Assembly: GCA_035626855.1 (NCBI GenBank)
Contig: DASPMW010000089.1
Location: 1 to 13,240 of the forward strand
DNA length: 13,240 nt
Source of the DNA: JAPWJZ01 sp035626855
GTDB taxonomy: Bacteria > Pseudomonadota > Alphaproteobacteria > Micavibrionales > UBA2020
Direction of reading: 5' to 3'
The notes beneath the pieces are model-generated. The model did not search any database, was not told where the DNA came from, and was given only the letters and a program-made list of their open reading frames with translations. Position 1 is the first letter of the stretch, and every line of letters starts with the position of its first letter. Positions 6,986 through 12,990 of the stretch are shown in pieces. A program made the position numbers and the translations under genes.

Positions 6986-7409
6986 CCACGTTGGGAGGCA
7001 GGCGCGCGGTGCGGAACCAGAAAGCGTCGATCGCGCCCGCAATCGCGCGCAGCCCGGCCGTGTCCTTCGGGATGCCAAGCGCCGCATTCGCAAAGCGCGC
7101 ATGGCAGTCGCGGGCGAGCGCGTGATCCATGTGATCGGCGATCACGATAACCGGGATAGGGGAGTAGGGGTTGCCCGACTTCAGGCGGTCGAGCGCGGGC
7201 AGCAACGGCGCGTCAAGCAGGATCATGTCGGGGCGCAGCGCTGTTTCAAACCCCGGCGCCTTGCGCAGGAAAGCGAAAAGCTTCTCCTCCTCCGCGACGT
7301 GATAGAGCGCGGCGGGGCGCGAAATGCTGCGCAGCGCGATCTGGAGGCGCAGCATCAGGTCGTCGCTGGGCGTGGCGACCAGGATATTCGCGGGGGCGGG
7401 GGAGATCAT
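6978..7409 (-). CDS. Degenerate (pseudo-) receiver protein
   Basis: This 143-residue protein has the length and strand/helix pattern of a receiver, but key residues are changed. The first strand reads ILVATPSDD, so the acidic pair that binds magnesium is replaced by Ala-Thr-Pro. Asp66 in MILLDAPLL still fits the phosphoacceptor. The switch Thr/Ser strand reads VIVIADH, with Ala in place. A Lys is kept in GIPKD, but not as KP. The C-terminal end (AIDAFWFRTARLP) matches that of the receiver encoded just upstream (AIENFWIFQAVLP), so the two are probably an old tandem copy. Its ATG overlaps the stop of that gene by four bases (7406-7409). Phosphorylation is unlikely; a scaffold or phosphate-independent role is inferred. 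Confidence 0.75.
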   Translation of the reverse strand: MISPAPANILVATPSDDLMLRLQIALRSISRPAALYHVAEEEKLFAFLRKAPGFETALRPDMILLDAPLLPALDRLKSGNPYSPIPVIVIADHMDHALARDCHARFANAALGIPKDTAGLRAIAGAIDAFWFRTARLPPNVDA

Positions 7410-7846
7410 AGCGCGTCCTCCTGCGGCAGGACCGCCTGGAAAATCCAGAAATTCTCGATCGCCTGCACGAAGCCCAGCATTTCGGGAAAGGTCAGGGGCT
7501 TCTGCACATAGGCGTTCGCGTGGCGCATGTAGCAGCTCTCGACATCACGGTCGAGGGCGGAGCCGGATAGCATAATCACGGGGATGTGCCGCAGCCGCGG
7601 ATCGGCGCGGATTTCCTCGAGCGTCTGCGGCCCGTTCATGCCGAGCATGTTGATGTCGAGGAAGATCAGATCGGGCAGGCGCGGCTCGTTGTTGAGCCAG
7701 GCAAGCGCGGCATTGCCGTCGCGCAGGAAGTGCAGATTTAGCTTGGCTTTTGCGGTCAGGAAGGCCTGCTCCATGAACAGCGCGTCGGATTCCTGGTCTT
7801 CAGCATAAAGAATATGGATCGGCTCTGCATTCGGCGCGCGCGTCAT
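7406..7846 (-). CDS. Stand-alone response regulator receiver (Rcp1-like)
   Basis: This 146-residue single receiver has all key residues: Glu16-Asp17 in LYAEDQ, Asp64 in IFLDINMLG, Ser94 in IMLSGS and Lys116 in VQKP. The long ending with ENFW is typical of the Rcp1 group, whose members pair with kinases that have an SHDxQEP-type histidine box. Just such a kinase is encoded divergently, starting 64 bases away, which makes it the likely partner. It is the first gene of the - strand set (receiver, pseudo-receiver, Hpt, receiver). No strong ribosome-binding site is seen before the ATG at 7846. Confidence 0.9.
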   Translation of the reverse strand: MTRAPNAEPIHILYAEDQESDALFMEQAFLTAKAKLNLHFLRDGNAALAWLNNEPRLPDLIFLDINMLGMNGPQTLEEIRADPRLRHIPVIMLSGSALDRDVESCYMRHANAYVQKPLTFPEMLGFVQAIENFWIFQAVLPQEDAL

Positions 7847-7909
7847 GAACCGATGCTAACATATTTTCATTTGGCTGTTGAAACGGTAAAGTGGTGCAAC
7901 GGAGGCAGG
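7847..7909. promoter_or_regulatory. Divergent control region between receiver set and MASE1 kinase gene
   Basis: These 63 bases separate two divergent start codons and must hold, or lie within, the promoters of both sets. The stretch is AT-rich (7858-7890) compared with the genes. GGAGG (7901-7905) is the ribosome-binding site of the kinase ATG at 7910. I cannot pick a convincing -35/-10 pair on either strand. Confidence 0.4.
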
Positions 7910-10237
7910 ATGGCTCACGGCCAAAGGACGCAGGCGCTCGAATACACGGGCCAGATACTCGTGATTGCGACGCTCTATTTCGCGCTCGGAAAGCCCGCGA
8001 TGGAGCTTGCGCAGGGCAATTCCTATGCCTCCTGGCTCTGGCCGCCGGCCGGTATTGCGGCGGGGATGCTGATTGCCTTTGGCGGCAGGTTATGGCCGGG
8101 GGTGTTTCTTGGCAACTTCCTCCTCAATTCCTTCCTTCTCGACGCGGCGTGGAAAGACACCGACTTTTCGGGATTTAATATATTTCCAGGCGCGCTGATC
8201 GCCGCCGGCGCCGCGCTCGGCGCCTATGCCGCCTACTACCTTGTCCGCCGTTTCCTTGGAGTCCCAGTCGTCATCGAGCATCCGCGCGATGCAATACGGC
8301 TCGGTGTGCTCGTCGGTCCCATCGCCGGCCTCGTCTCGCCCACCGTGGGCAGCCTCGCGCTGCTTCTTGCGCATAAAATCACGGCTGGGGAATTTTACGC
8401 CAACTGGCGCAGCTGGTGGTGCGGCGATGCCATCGGTGCAGTCATCTTTGTGCCCATCACGCTGGCCTTTGCAAACGCAATCCGCAAGGTCAACGCGGCG
8501 GGATTTCGCAAGGGAAGCTTCCCGGTGGTCACGCTGGCAGCGCTTGTGATTCCGCTCGTCGTGACGCTCGTTGCCTGGCGGCAGGTCAGCCTGCAGGCGG
8601 AGGAAAAGGCGGGCGGCCGGTTTGAGCGCATGGTGGAGGAGAGCGCGCGTGCGTTCCAATACCGCTTGGAAGCCTATGAGCAGGCGATGCTGAGCGGCAT
8701 CGGTCTTTTCGCAGGTTCCGACAGCGTCTCGCGCGACGAATGGCACAATTTCGCGGAGGCCATCCGCCTGCGGCAGCGGCTGCCGGGCCTGCGCGGCATC
8801 AGCTTTGCCCAGTACCTAAATCCGGAAACCCTGCCGAAATTCCTGCAGGAGCGCCGGGCCGAGGGAGACCCCGAATTCCGGGTCCACCCCGAAGGGGCGG
8901 AGGCGCTTTATGTGCTCAAATATATCGAGCCAAGGGACGGCAACGAGCCTGCACTTGGCTTCAATCTGGGCGCGGAGCGGTGGCGGCGGGAGGCGGCGGA
9001 AATCGCGGCCGCGACCGGCGGCCCGGCGCTGACGCGCCGCATCGAGCTTGTGCAGGACGATGAGAAATCGCCCGCGTTTGTCATGATGGTTCCCCTTTAT
9101 TACCCGGGCCTGCCTGCCGCCACGTCGGCGGAACGCTGGGCCGCGCTGCGCGGCTGGGTGTCGGCGCCCTTCAATGCGGCGCCGTTCCTGCGCGATCTCA
9201 CCGTCGCGCAAGGCATGGATTTCGACATGACCGTATACGACACGCCTGACGCGGACCCCAGCCGCACGGTGCTGCAAACGGGGCCGGACCGCGACGCGCA
9301 GTTCGTCGTGAGCCGCGTGCTGCCCGTCGAGCAGCACAAATGGCTGTTCACCTGGCGCAGTACGCCGGTCTTTGAGAAAAAGGTCGCCAGCAGCGAAGCT
9401 GCCATCATCCTCTTCGGCGGATTGCTCATGACCGGTTTGTTTGGCATGCTGCTGACGGTCCTCGGCAAGCGCGCCGACGATGTCGACCGGATCGTCGAGA
9501 TGCGGACGGCGGAACTGCGCGAGCGGGAAGCGAACCTTGCGACGGTCATCGATAAGCTGACCCAGTCGAATGCCGAGCTGGAGCGCTTCGCCTATATCGT
9601 TTCCCACGATATGCAGGAGCCGATCCGGGCAGTTGCCAATTTCAGCAGCCTGCTCTGGCACCAGTATGAAACGCGGCTGGACGCGGGCGGCAAAAAATAC
9701 CTGACGATCATCACCGAAAGCGCGAAGCGGCTGCAGGCGATGGTCTCGGACCTGCTCGAATATGCCCGGGTCGGCCAGGGCGCGCGAGCGCGCGAGCGAA
9801 TGGACGTCGACCAGCTCATGCGCTACGTACTCGACAACCTGAAAGTCACGATAGAAGAGCATGATGCGCAGGTGACCTATGGCGAGATGCCCGTGCTGCA
9901 CGGCTATCCGGTCCAGTTCATGAGCCTCATGCAGAACCTCATCAATAACGGCATCAAGTACCAGCCGCCCGGCAACCGGCCCATCGTGCATGTCAACGCT
10001 TCCGACCGGGGCGATCATTACCTGTTTTCGGTGCGCGACAACGGCATCGGCATCGACGCCGCGAATGCCGACAAAATCTTCGAGCCGTTCAAGCGCCTGC
10101 ATTCCTACCAGGATTATAACGGCACCGGCCTCGGCCTTTCCGCCGCCAGGAAAATCGTCGATAACCATGGCGGCCGCATCTGGGTTGAATCCGGCCTCGG
10201 CAAGGGCTCCACTTTCTTCTTCACGGTGATGAAATGA
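7910..10237 (+). CDS. Membrane sensor histidine kinase, MASE1-CHASE-HisKA-HATPase
   Basis: This 775-residue inner-membrane kinase begins with a MASE1-type domain (about 10-225) of several hydrophobic helices with the typical SWLWPPAGIAAG (41-52) and SWWCGDAIGAVIF (168-180) motifs. A periplasmic CHASE domain follows (about 245-430), with its KYIEPRDGNEPALG signature at 337-350, a family that senses small ligands. A membrane helix (496-517) and a coiled coil lead to a HisKA domain with His566 in VSHDMQEPIR and an ATPase with Asn680, DNGIGID (710-716) and GTGLGL (738-743). The SHDxQEP box is that of Cph1-type kinases, which use Rcp1-like receivers, and one is encoded divergently. The start at 7910 has GGAGG just upstream; the in-frame start at 7814 lies inside the divergent gene. 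The ligand is unknown. Confidence 0.92.
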   Translation: MAHGQRTQALEYTGQILVIATLYFALGKPAMELAQGNSYASWLWPPAGIAAGMLIAFGGRLWPGVFLGNFLLNSFLLDAAWKDTDFSGFNIFPGALIAAGAALGAYAAYYLVRRFLGVPVVIEHPRDAIRLGVLVGPIAGLVSPTVGSLALLLAHKITAGEFYANWRSWWCGDAIGAVIFVPITLAFANAIRKVNAAGFRKGSFPVVTLAALVIPLVVTLVAWRQVSLQAEEKAGGRFERMVEESARAFQYRLEAYEQAMLSGIGLFAGSDSVSRDEWHNFAEAIRLRQRLPGLRGISFAQYLNPETLPKFLQERRAEGDPEFRVHPEGAEALYVLKYIEPRDGNEPALGFNLGAERWRREAAEIAAATGGPALTRRIELVQDDEKSPAFVMMVPLYYPGLPAATSAERWAALRGWVSAPFNAAPFLRDLTVAQGMDFDMTVYDTPDADPSRTVLQTGPDRDAQFVVSRVLPVEQHKWLFTWRSTPVFEKKVASSEAAIILFGGLLMTGLFGMLLTVLGKRADDVDRIVEMRTAELREREANLATVIDKLTQSNAELERFAYIVSHDMQEPIRAVANFSSLLWHQYETRLDAGGKKYLTIITESAKRLQAMVSDLLEYARVGQGARARERMDVDQLMRYVLDNLKVTIEEHDAQVTYGEMPVLHGYPVQFMSLMQNLINNGIKYQPPGNRPIVHVNASDRGDHYLFSVRDNGIGIDAANADKIFEPFKRLHSYQDYNGTGLGLSAARKIVDNHGGRIWVESGLGKGSTFFFTVMK

Positions 10238-10578
10238 CGGATGTAAAAATTTCCTGGGACGATTTCATGAAGGTGGGGCTGCATGTCGGCACCATCGTCA
10301 AGGCGGAGCCGTTCCCGGAAGCGCGCAAGGCGTCGTACAAGCTCTGGATCGATTTCGGTCCCGCCATCGGCATCAAGGCGTCCTCATCCCAGATCACGAA
10401 AAAATATACGCTGGCCGAACTGCCGGGGCGGCAGGTGCTATGCGTTGTCAACTTCCCCAAAAAGCAGGTCGGGCCCTTCATGTCGGAAGTCCTGACAACG
10501 GGAGTTGATGACGCGGAGGGGAATGTCGTCATGCTCTCGCCCGATTTTCCTGTCCCGAATGGCGCGCGACTGCTGTAA
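10234..10578 (+). CDS. csaA: CsaA-like tRNA-binding-domain chaperone
   Basis: This 114-residue protein matches CsaA, a small dimer with the EMAP/Trbp111-type OB fold that acts as an export-related chaperone and binds tRNA. The match runs the whole length: VGTIVKAEPFPEARK (18-32), WIDFGPAIGIKASSSQITKKY, VVNFPKKQVGPFMSEVL and the end SPDFPVPNGARLL. The length equals that of the known family. The ATG overlaps the TGA of the sensor kinase gene as ATGA (10234-10237), so the two are translated from one mRNA and probably coupled. CsaA is not known to me as a signalling partner, which makes the context odd. It may just use the kinase promoter. Confidence 0.92.
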   Translation: MTDVKISWDDFMKVGLHVGTIVKAEPFPEARKASYKLWIDFGPAIGIKASSSQITKKYTLAELPGRQVLCVVNFPKKQVGPFMSEVLTTGVDDAEGNVVMLSPDFPVPNGARLL

Positions 10579-10601
10579 TTCGCGCCGGGATTGCGCGCTC
10601 C

Positions 10602-10617
10602 AAGCGGGGTGCTTTTT
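10602..10617 (+). terminator. Weak terminator-like element after csaA
   Basis: AAGC-GGGGT-GCTT is followed by more T (to 10617) and then eight A. The stem is only four bp, so it would be weak by itself. The long A run also reads as a T run on the other strand, but nothing convergent ends here. Confidence 0.25.
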
Positions 10618-10679
10618 AAAAAAAATTGCGCAGGCGCGCAGGATTCCACACCCGCCTTCCGTCTCAGAGGTATCTTCCC

Positions 10680-10707
10680 CCCGCCGCGGGCTTAGTCCTG
10701 CGGCGGG
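10680..10707. repeat. 11-bp GC hairpin, intergenic
   Basis: CCCGCCGCGGG (10680-10690) pairs with CCTGCGGCGGG (10697-10707) with one G-T pair and a 6-nt loop CTTAGT. No T run follows. It may be a transcript-end structure or one copy of a dispersed palindromic repeat. Confidence 0.55.
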
Positions 10708-10747
10708 ATGGCCTTTACTGCACACACGTAACAGGCTGTACCAAGCG

Positions 10748-10777
10748 TAACCCTCCCGGCTGCCCCCGGGAGGGTTA
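10748..10777. repeat. 12-bp perfect GC hairpin, intergenic
   Basis: TAACCCTCCCGG (10748-10759) pairs perfectly with CCGGGAGGGTTA (10766-10777) around a 6-nt loop CTGCCC. The downstream flank TGTTTG is only mildly T-rich. It stands 41 bases after the first hairpin. Together they could end the kinase-csaA transcript. The GGGAGGG of the right arm looks like a ribosome-binding site but is buried in the stem. Confidence 0.6.
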
Positions 10778-10834
10778 TGTTTGCTCGTCTGAATGGAATG
10801 GCCGGCCGGGCCGGAATGACAAAGAGGGCGGGTT

Positions 10835-10864
10835 TTGACATCATCGTTTTCCCGTGCAAATATA
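10835..10864 (+). promoter_or_regulatory. Possible promoter of the PH-like protein gene
   Basis: TTGACA (10835-10840) is a perfect -35. Eighteen bases on, AATATA (10859-10864) is a weak -10 matching three of six positions. The start of transcription would then fall within a base or two of the ATG at 10870, which lacks a ribosome-binding site, so a leaderless mRNA is possible. Confidence 0.4.
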
Positions 10865-10869
10865 GCCGC

Positions 10870-11415
10870 ATGGAAAAGAACCCTGACCAGCGCCACAGCC
10901 GCTTCCTGAAGCAAACCATGCTGCAGGGCGAGCGCGTTGTCCGGCGCGGCGAGTTTCACTGGACCTATTCCCTCGGTGCCTGGATGCAGGCACTCATCTG
11001 GGTGGGCCTTGGCTTCGGCATCGCGGCGGCCATGGCGAAATTCGGCGGCGGCAAAGATGCGGCGCTGACCGCGCCCGAGAACCGCGTGGTCTTTCTCGCG
11101 CCCCTGCTGGGCATCCTGATCGGCGGCTTTGCCTTCCTCAAGAAAATGATCGTCAAGTGGACCACCGAGATCGTGCTGACGGACAAGCGCTTCCTGTATA
11201 AAAGCGGCGTCTTTTCAATCATCGCCTACAAGCTGAACATGCGTGAAATCAACTACTGCAACATCACGCAGTCGCTGGTCGGCAACATGATGAATTACGG
11301 GCAGATTTATATGTTTACCCACACCCTCGACGATAAAAACATCTACCTGCCGCCGATCGCCGACCCGCACGGTTTCTCGACCGAGATCGAAAACCTGAAA
11401 AAGACGGCCTATTGA
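10870..11415 (+). CDS. Membrane protein with bacterial PH-like domain (YdbS/DUF304 type)
   Basis: This 181-residue protein has two membrane helices (about 35-57 and 72-92) and a C-terminal domain with the pattern of bacterial PH domains: IVLTDKRFLYKSGVFS (101-116), then a polar strand NMREINYCNITQSLVG and GQIYMF. Proteins of this type sit in the inner membrane with the PH-like domain in the cytoplasm; the role is mostly unknown. Upstream in-frame ATGs exist at 10777, 10798 and 10816, but the hydrophobic core and family likeness begin after 10870, and the earlier stretch runs through the intergenic hairpin and a GC repeat. No ribosome-binding site precedes 10870. The stop and the next start overlap by one base (TGATG at 11413-11417), so it is probably coupled with the HD protein. 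Confidence 0.75.
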   Translation: MEKNPDQRHSRFLKQTMLQGERVVRRGEFHWTYSLGAWMQALIWVGLGFGIAAAMAKFGGGKDAALTAPENRVVFLAPLLGILIGGFAFLKKMIVKWTTEIVLTDKRFLYKSGVFSIIAYKLNMREINYCNITQSLVGNMMNYGQIYMFTHTLDDKNIYLPPIADPHGFSTEIENLKKTAY

Positions 11416-12062
11416 TGCTTCCCGACAGCCTGCAAAAATGGGACGCGGTGTTCGCCGCGAAGGCGGAGGAGCTATACCCTTCGTCCGATCCCTCCCATGA
11501 TTTCCTGCATATCCGCCGCGTCGTCGCAGCCGCGACGCGTCTCGCCGCGAAAGAGGGCGCCGACCTGAATGTCGTGCTACCCGCCGCTTATTTCCACGAT
11601 TTCGTGAACGTGCCGAAAAGCGATCCGCGCCGCGCGCAGGCATCTACGCTGTCGGCGGATGCTGCGGTCGAATATCTCCAGGGCATCGGTTACCCCGCGG
11701 CGTTTTTAGGCGCGATTGCGCATGCGATCAAAACGCATTCCTTCAGCGCCAATATCCCTTGCGAAACGATCGAAGCCAAAGTGGTTCAGGACGCCGACCG
11801 GCTTGACGGCCTTGGCGCGATTGGCATTGCGCGTTGCTTTTCGACGAGCGCCATTCTGGGACGCCCTTATTACAGTGAGGAGGACATGCTCGCCCGTGCA
11901 CGCATGCCTGACGACCGCGCCTTTGCCATCGATCATTTCTTCGTCAAGCTGTTCAAGACGGCGGAAACCCTTCAAACAGCCGCCGCGCGGGCCGAGGGCG
12001 CACGGCGCGTAGCGTTCATGAAGGATTACCTGCAGCAGCTGGAGCGCGAGGTCGCGGGTTAA
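11415..12062 (+). CDS. HD-domain metal-dependent phosphohydrolase (YedJ-like)
   Basis: This 215-residue protein has the full HD-superfamily metal set: His32 in SHDFLHIRRV, His61-Asp62 in YFHDFVNVPKSD, His103 and His108 in HAIKTHSF, and Asp126 in VVQDADRLDGLGAIGIAR. The QDADRLDGLGAIGIAR string and the overall length match the stand-alone YedJ-type group rather than the (p)ppGpp or cyclic-di-GMP enzymes. It should hydrolyse a phosphate ester or nucleotide with a divalent metal; the substrate is not known. ATG 11415 overlaps the TGA of the PH-like gene by one base, so both are likely made together. The end shares a TTAA with the convergent small gene, with no terminator between. Confidence 0.87.
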   Translation: MLPDSLQKWDAVFAAKAEELYPSSDPSHDFLHIRRVVAAATRLAAKEGADLNVVLPAAYFHDFVNVPKSDPRRAQASTLSADAAVEYLQGIGYPAAFLGAIAHAIKTHSFSANIPCETIEAKVVQDADRLDGLGAIGIARCFSTSAILGRPYYSEEDMLARARMPDDRAFAIDHFFVKLFKTAETLQTAAARAEGARRVAFMKDYLQQLEREVAG

Positions 12063-12430
12063 GGCTTTGGCGCGGCCGGTTTGGGCGCGGGAAATTCGGG
12101 CCGGCGGGCGAGGCGGGCTTCTTCATCTTCCATCGGCCTGAGGCCGGCGTCCCGCAGGACCTGCGCGATTTTCACCGACAGGAGCTCCGCCGCTTCACGC
12201 GTTTCCACGCGGGCGGTATGCCAGTTTTTCGAGACTTCAAAATCAAACAACGGCCGCGGGCAATGCTGCTCCAGCAGTTCCTCCAGCCTCTTGCGGCGGC
12301 CGGTGTCGAACTTGCGGTCCATGTCGACGCGGTCGGAGGACATGCCGAAATGGACGGCCCAGGGCTTACCCGGGTCAACGCCCAGGAGCGGGGCGTGCTC
12401 GATGCCGAAGATCCAGTAATAGCCGCTCAT
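12059..12430 (-). CDS. Small protein of unknown family, copy A of three
   Basis: I do not recognise this 123-residue protein. It is a clear relative of the next gene. The N-terminal part reads YYWIFGIEHAP and then PGKPWAVHFG, against YYSIFSIEPAP and PGKWEVLFF in copy B. The C-terminal part reads VSKNWHTARVETREAAELL and then DAGLRPM, against LSKNMHLGRVATKERAERL and DAGLSPM. A helix RKRLEELLEQH joins the two parts, and the tail is Pro/Ala/Lys-rich (PAPKPAAPKP). No signal peptide, membrane helix or catalytic motif is seen. Its ATG overlaps the TGA of copy B by four bases (12427-12430), so both are coupled. Its stop overlaps that of the HD gene on the other strand. Confidence 0.75.
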   Translation of the reverse strand: MSGYYWIFGIEHAPLLGVDPGKPWAVHFGMSSDRVDMDRKFDTGRRKRLEELLEQHCPRPLFDFEVSKNWHTARVETREAAELLSVKIAQVLRDAGLRPMEDEEARLARRPEFPAPKPAAPKP

Positions 12431-12891
12431 GCGCGCCCGAATTTCGGCGGCTTCGGCAGCTTCGGCTTCGGCATCGGGCGCGAGGTTTCGGGCGACATCG
12501 GCTGGAACTTGCCGAGTTGCTCCTTCATCGGGCTGAGGCCTGCGTCTTCAAATATGTAGGTCAGCTCCGCCGCAAGCCGTTCGGCGCGTTCCTTCGTCGC
12601 GACGCGGCCGAGATGCATGTTTTTTGACAGTTCGCCCTCAAATTCCGGGCGTTCGCGGCCGTGCTTCGCGTAGTAGCGATTGAGGATCCTGTGCAGCTCC
12701 GCCGTGGAAAGCGGGCTTGGCGCGCCGACATCGTCCTTTGAGCCGGAGACGAAGAACAGCACTTCCCATTTACCGGGGGCGGTATCGTCGGGCGCGGGCT
12801 CGATGGAGAAAATGCTGTAATAGGCTTCGCCTGCGACAGCCTGATCGAACTGCCCTTTGGCTTTGGATTGTTTTGCCTTGTCCGTACCCAT
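12427..12891 (-). CDS. Small protein of unknown family, copy B of three
   Basis: This 154-residue protein of unknown function is the longest complete member of the local family. It has a charged N-terminus (MGTDKAKQSKAKG), a predicted beta part (AYYSIFSIEPAP, WEVLFFVSGSKDD), a helix (ELHRILNRYYAKHG), the family motif SKNMHLGRVATKERAERL, a helix ending IFEDAGLSPM, and a long Pro/Lys tail (MPKPKLPKPPKFGRA). The start at 12891 is chosen because GAGG (12902-12899) lies seven bases upstream; the open frame to 12957 would run through a likely promoter. It is probably cytosolic and made with copy A. The substrate or partner is unknown. Confidence 0.75.
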   Translation of the reverse strand: MGTDKAKQSKAKGQFDQAVAGEAYYSIFSIEPAPDDTAPGKWEVLFFVSGSKDDVGAPSPLSTAELHRILNRYYAKHGRERPEFEGELSKNMHLGRVATKERAERLAAELTYIFEDAGLSPMKEQLGKFQPMSPETSRPMPKPKLPKPPKFGRA

Positions 12892-12928
12892 GGCAATACC
12901 TCGCAAATAACTATGAAAATGTGCGGGA

Positions 12929-12957
12929 AGTATGCGCTGCGACCAGATGAGTCGCAA
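12929..12957 (-). promoter_or_regulatory. Possible promoter with inner dyad before copies B and A
   Basis: On the - strand, TTGCGA (12957-12952) and CATACT (12934-12929) are 17 bases apart and each match four of six consensus positions. A perfect 6-bp dyad TGCGAC/GTCGCA (12938-12943, 12951-12956) lies across the -35 and spacer, as an operator might. Confidence 0.35.
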
Positions 12958-12990
12958 GGGGCGGTGTGGATAATTTTATTGCAATTTAGA

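Noticed and set aside
6986..7102. Longer N-terminus for the Hpt protein
   Set aside because: The extra residues are Arg/Ser/Pro-rich and lie inside the coding part of the pseudo-receiver gene.
7814..7909. Longer kinase start at 7814 or 7853
   Set aside because: 7814 lies inside the divergent receiver gene and neither has a ribosome-binding site, while 7910 has GGAGG just upstream.
8816..10168. A 450-codon - strand open frame
   Set aside because: It lies fully inside the sensor kinase gene, whose CHASE, HisKA and ATPase motifs are clear; the antisense product shows no domain.
10777..10869. Longer start of the PH-like gene at 10777
   Set aside because: The only ribosome-binding-like sequence is buried in a 12-bp hairpin too close to that ATG, and the added residues show no family likeness.
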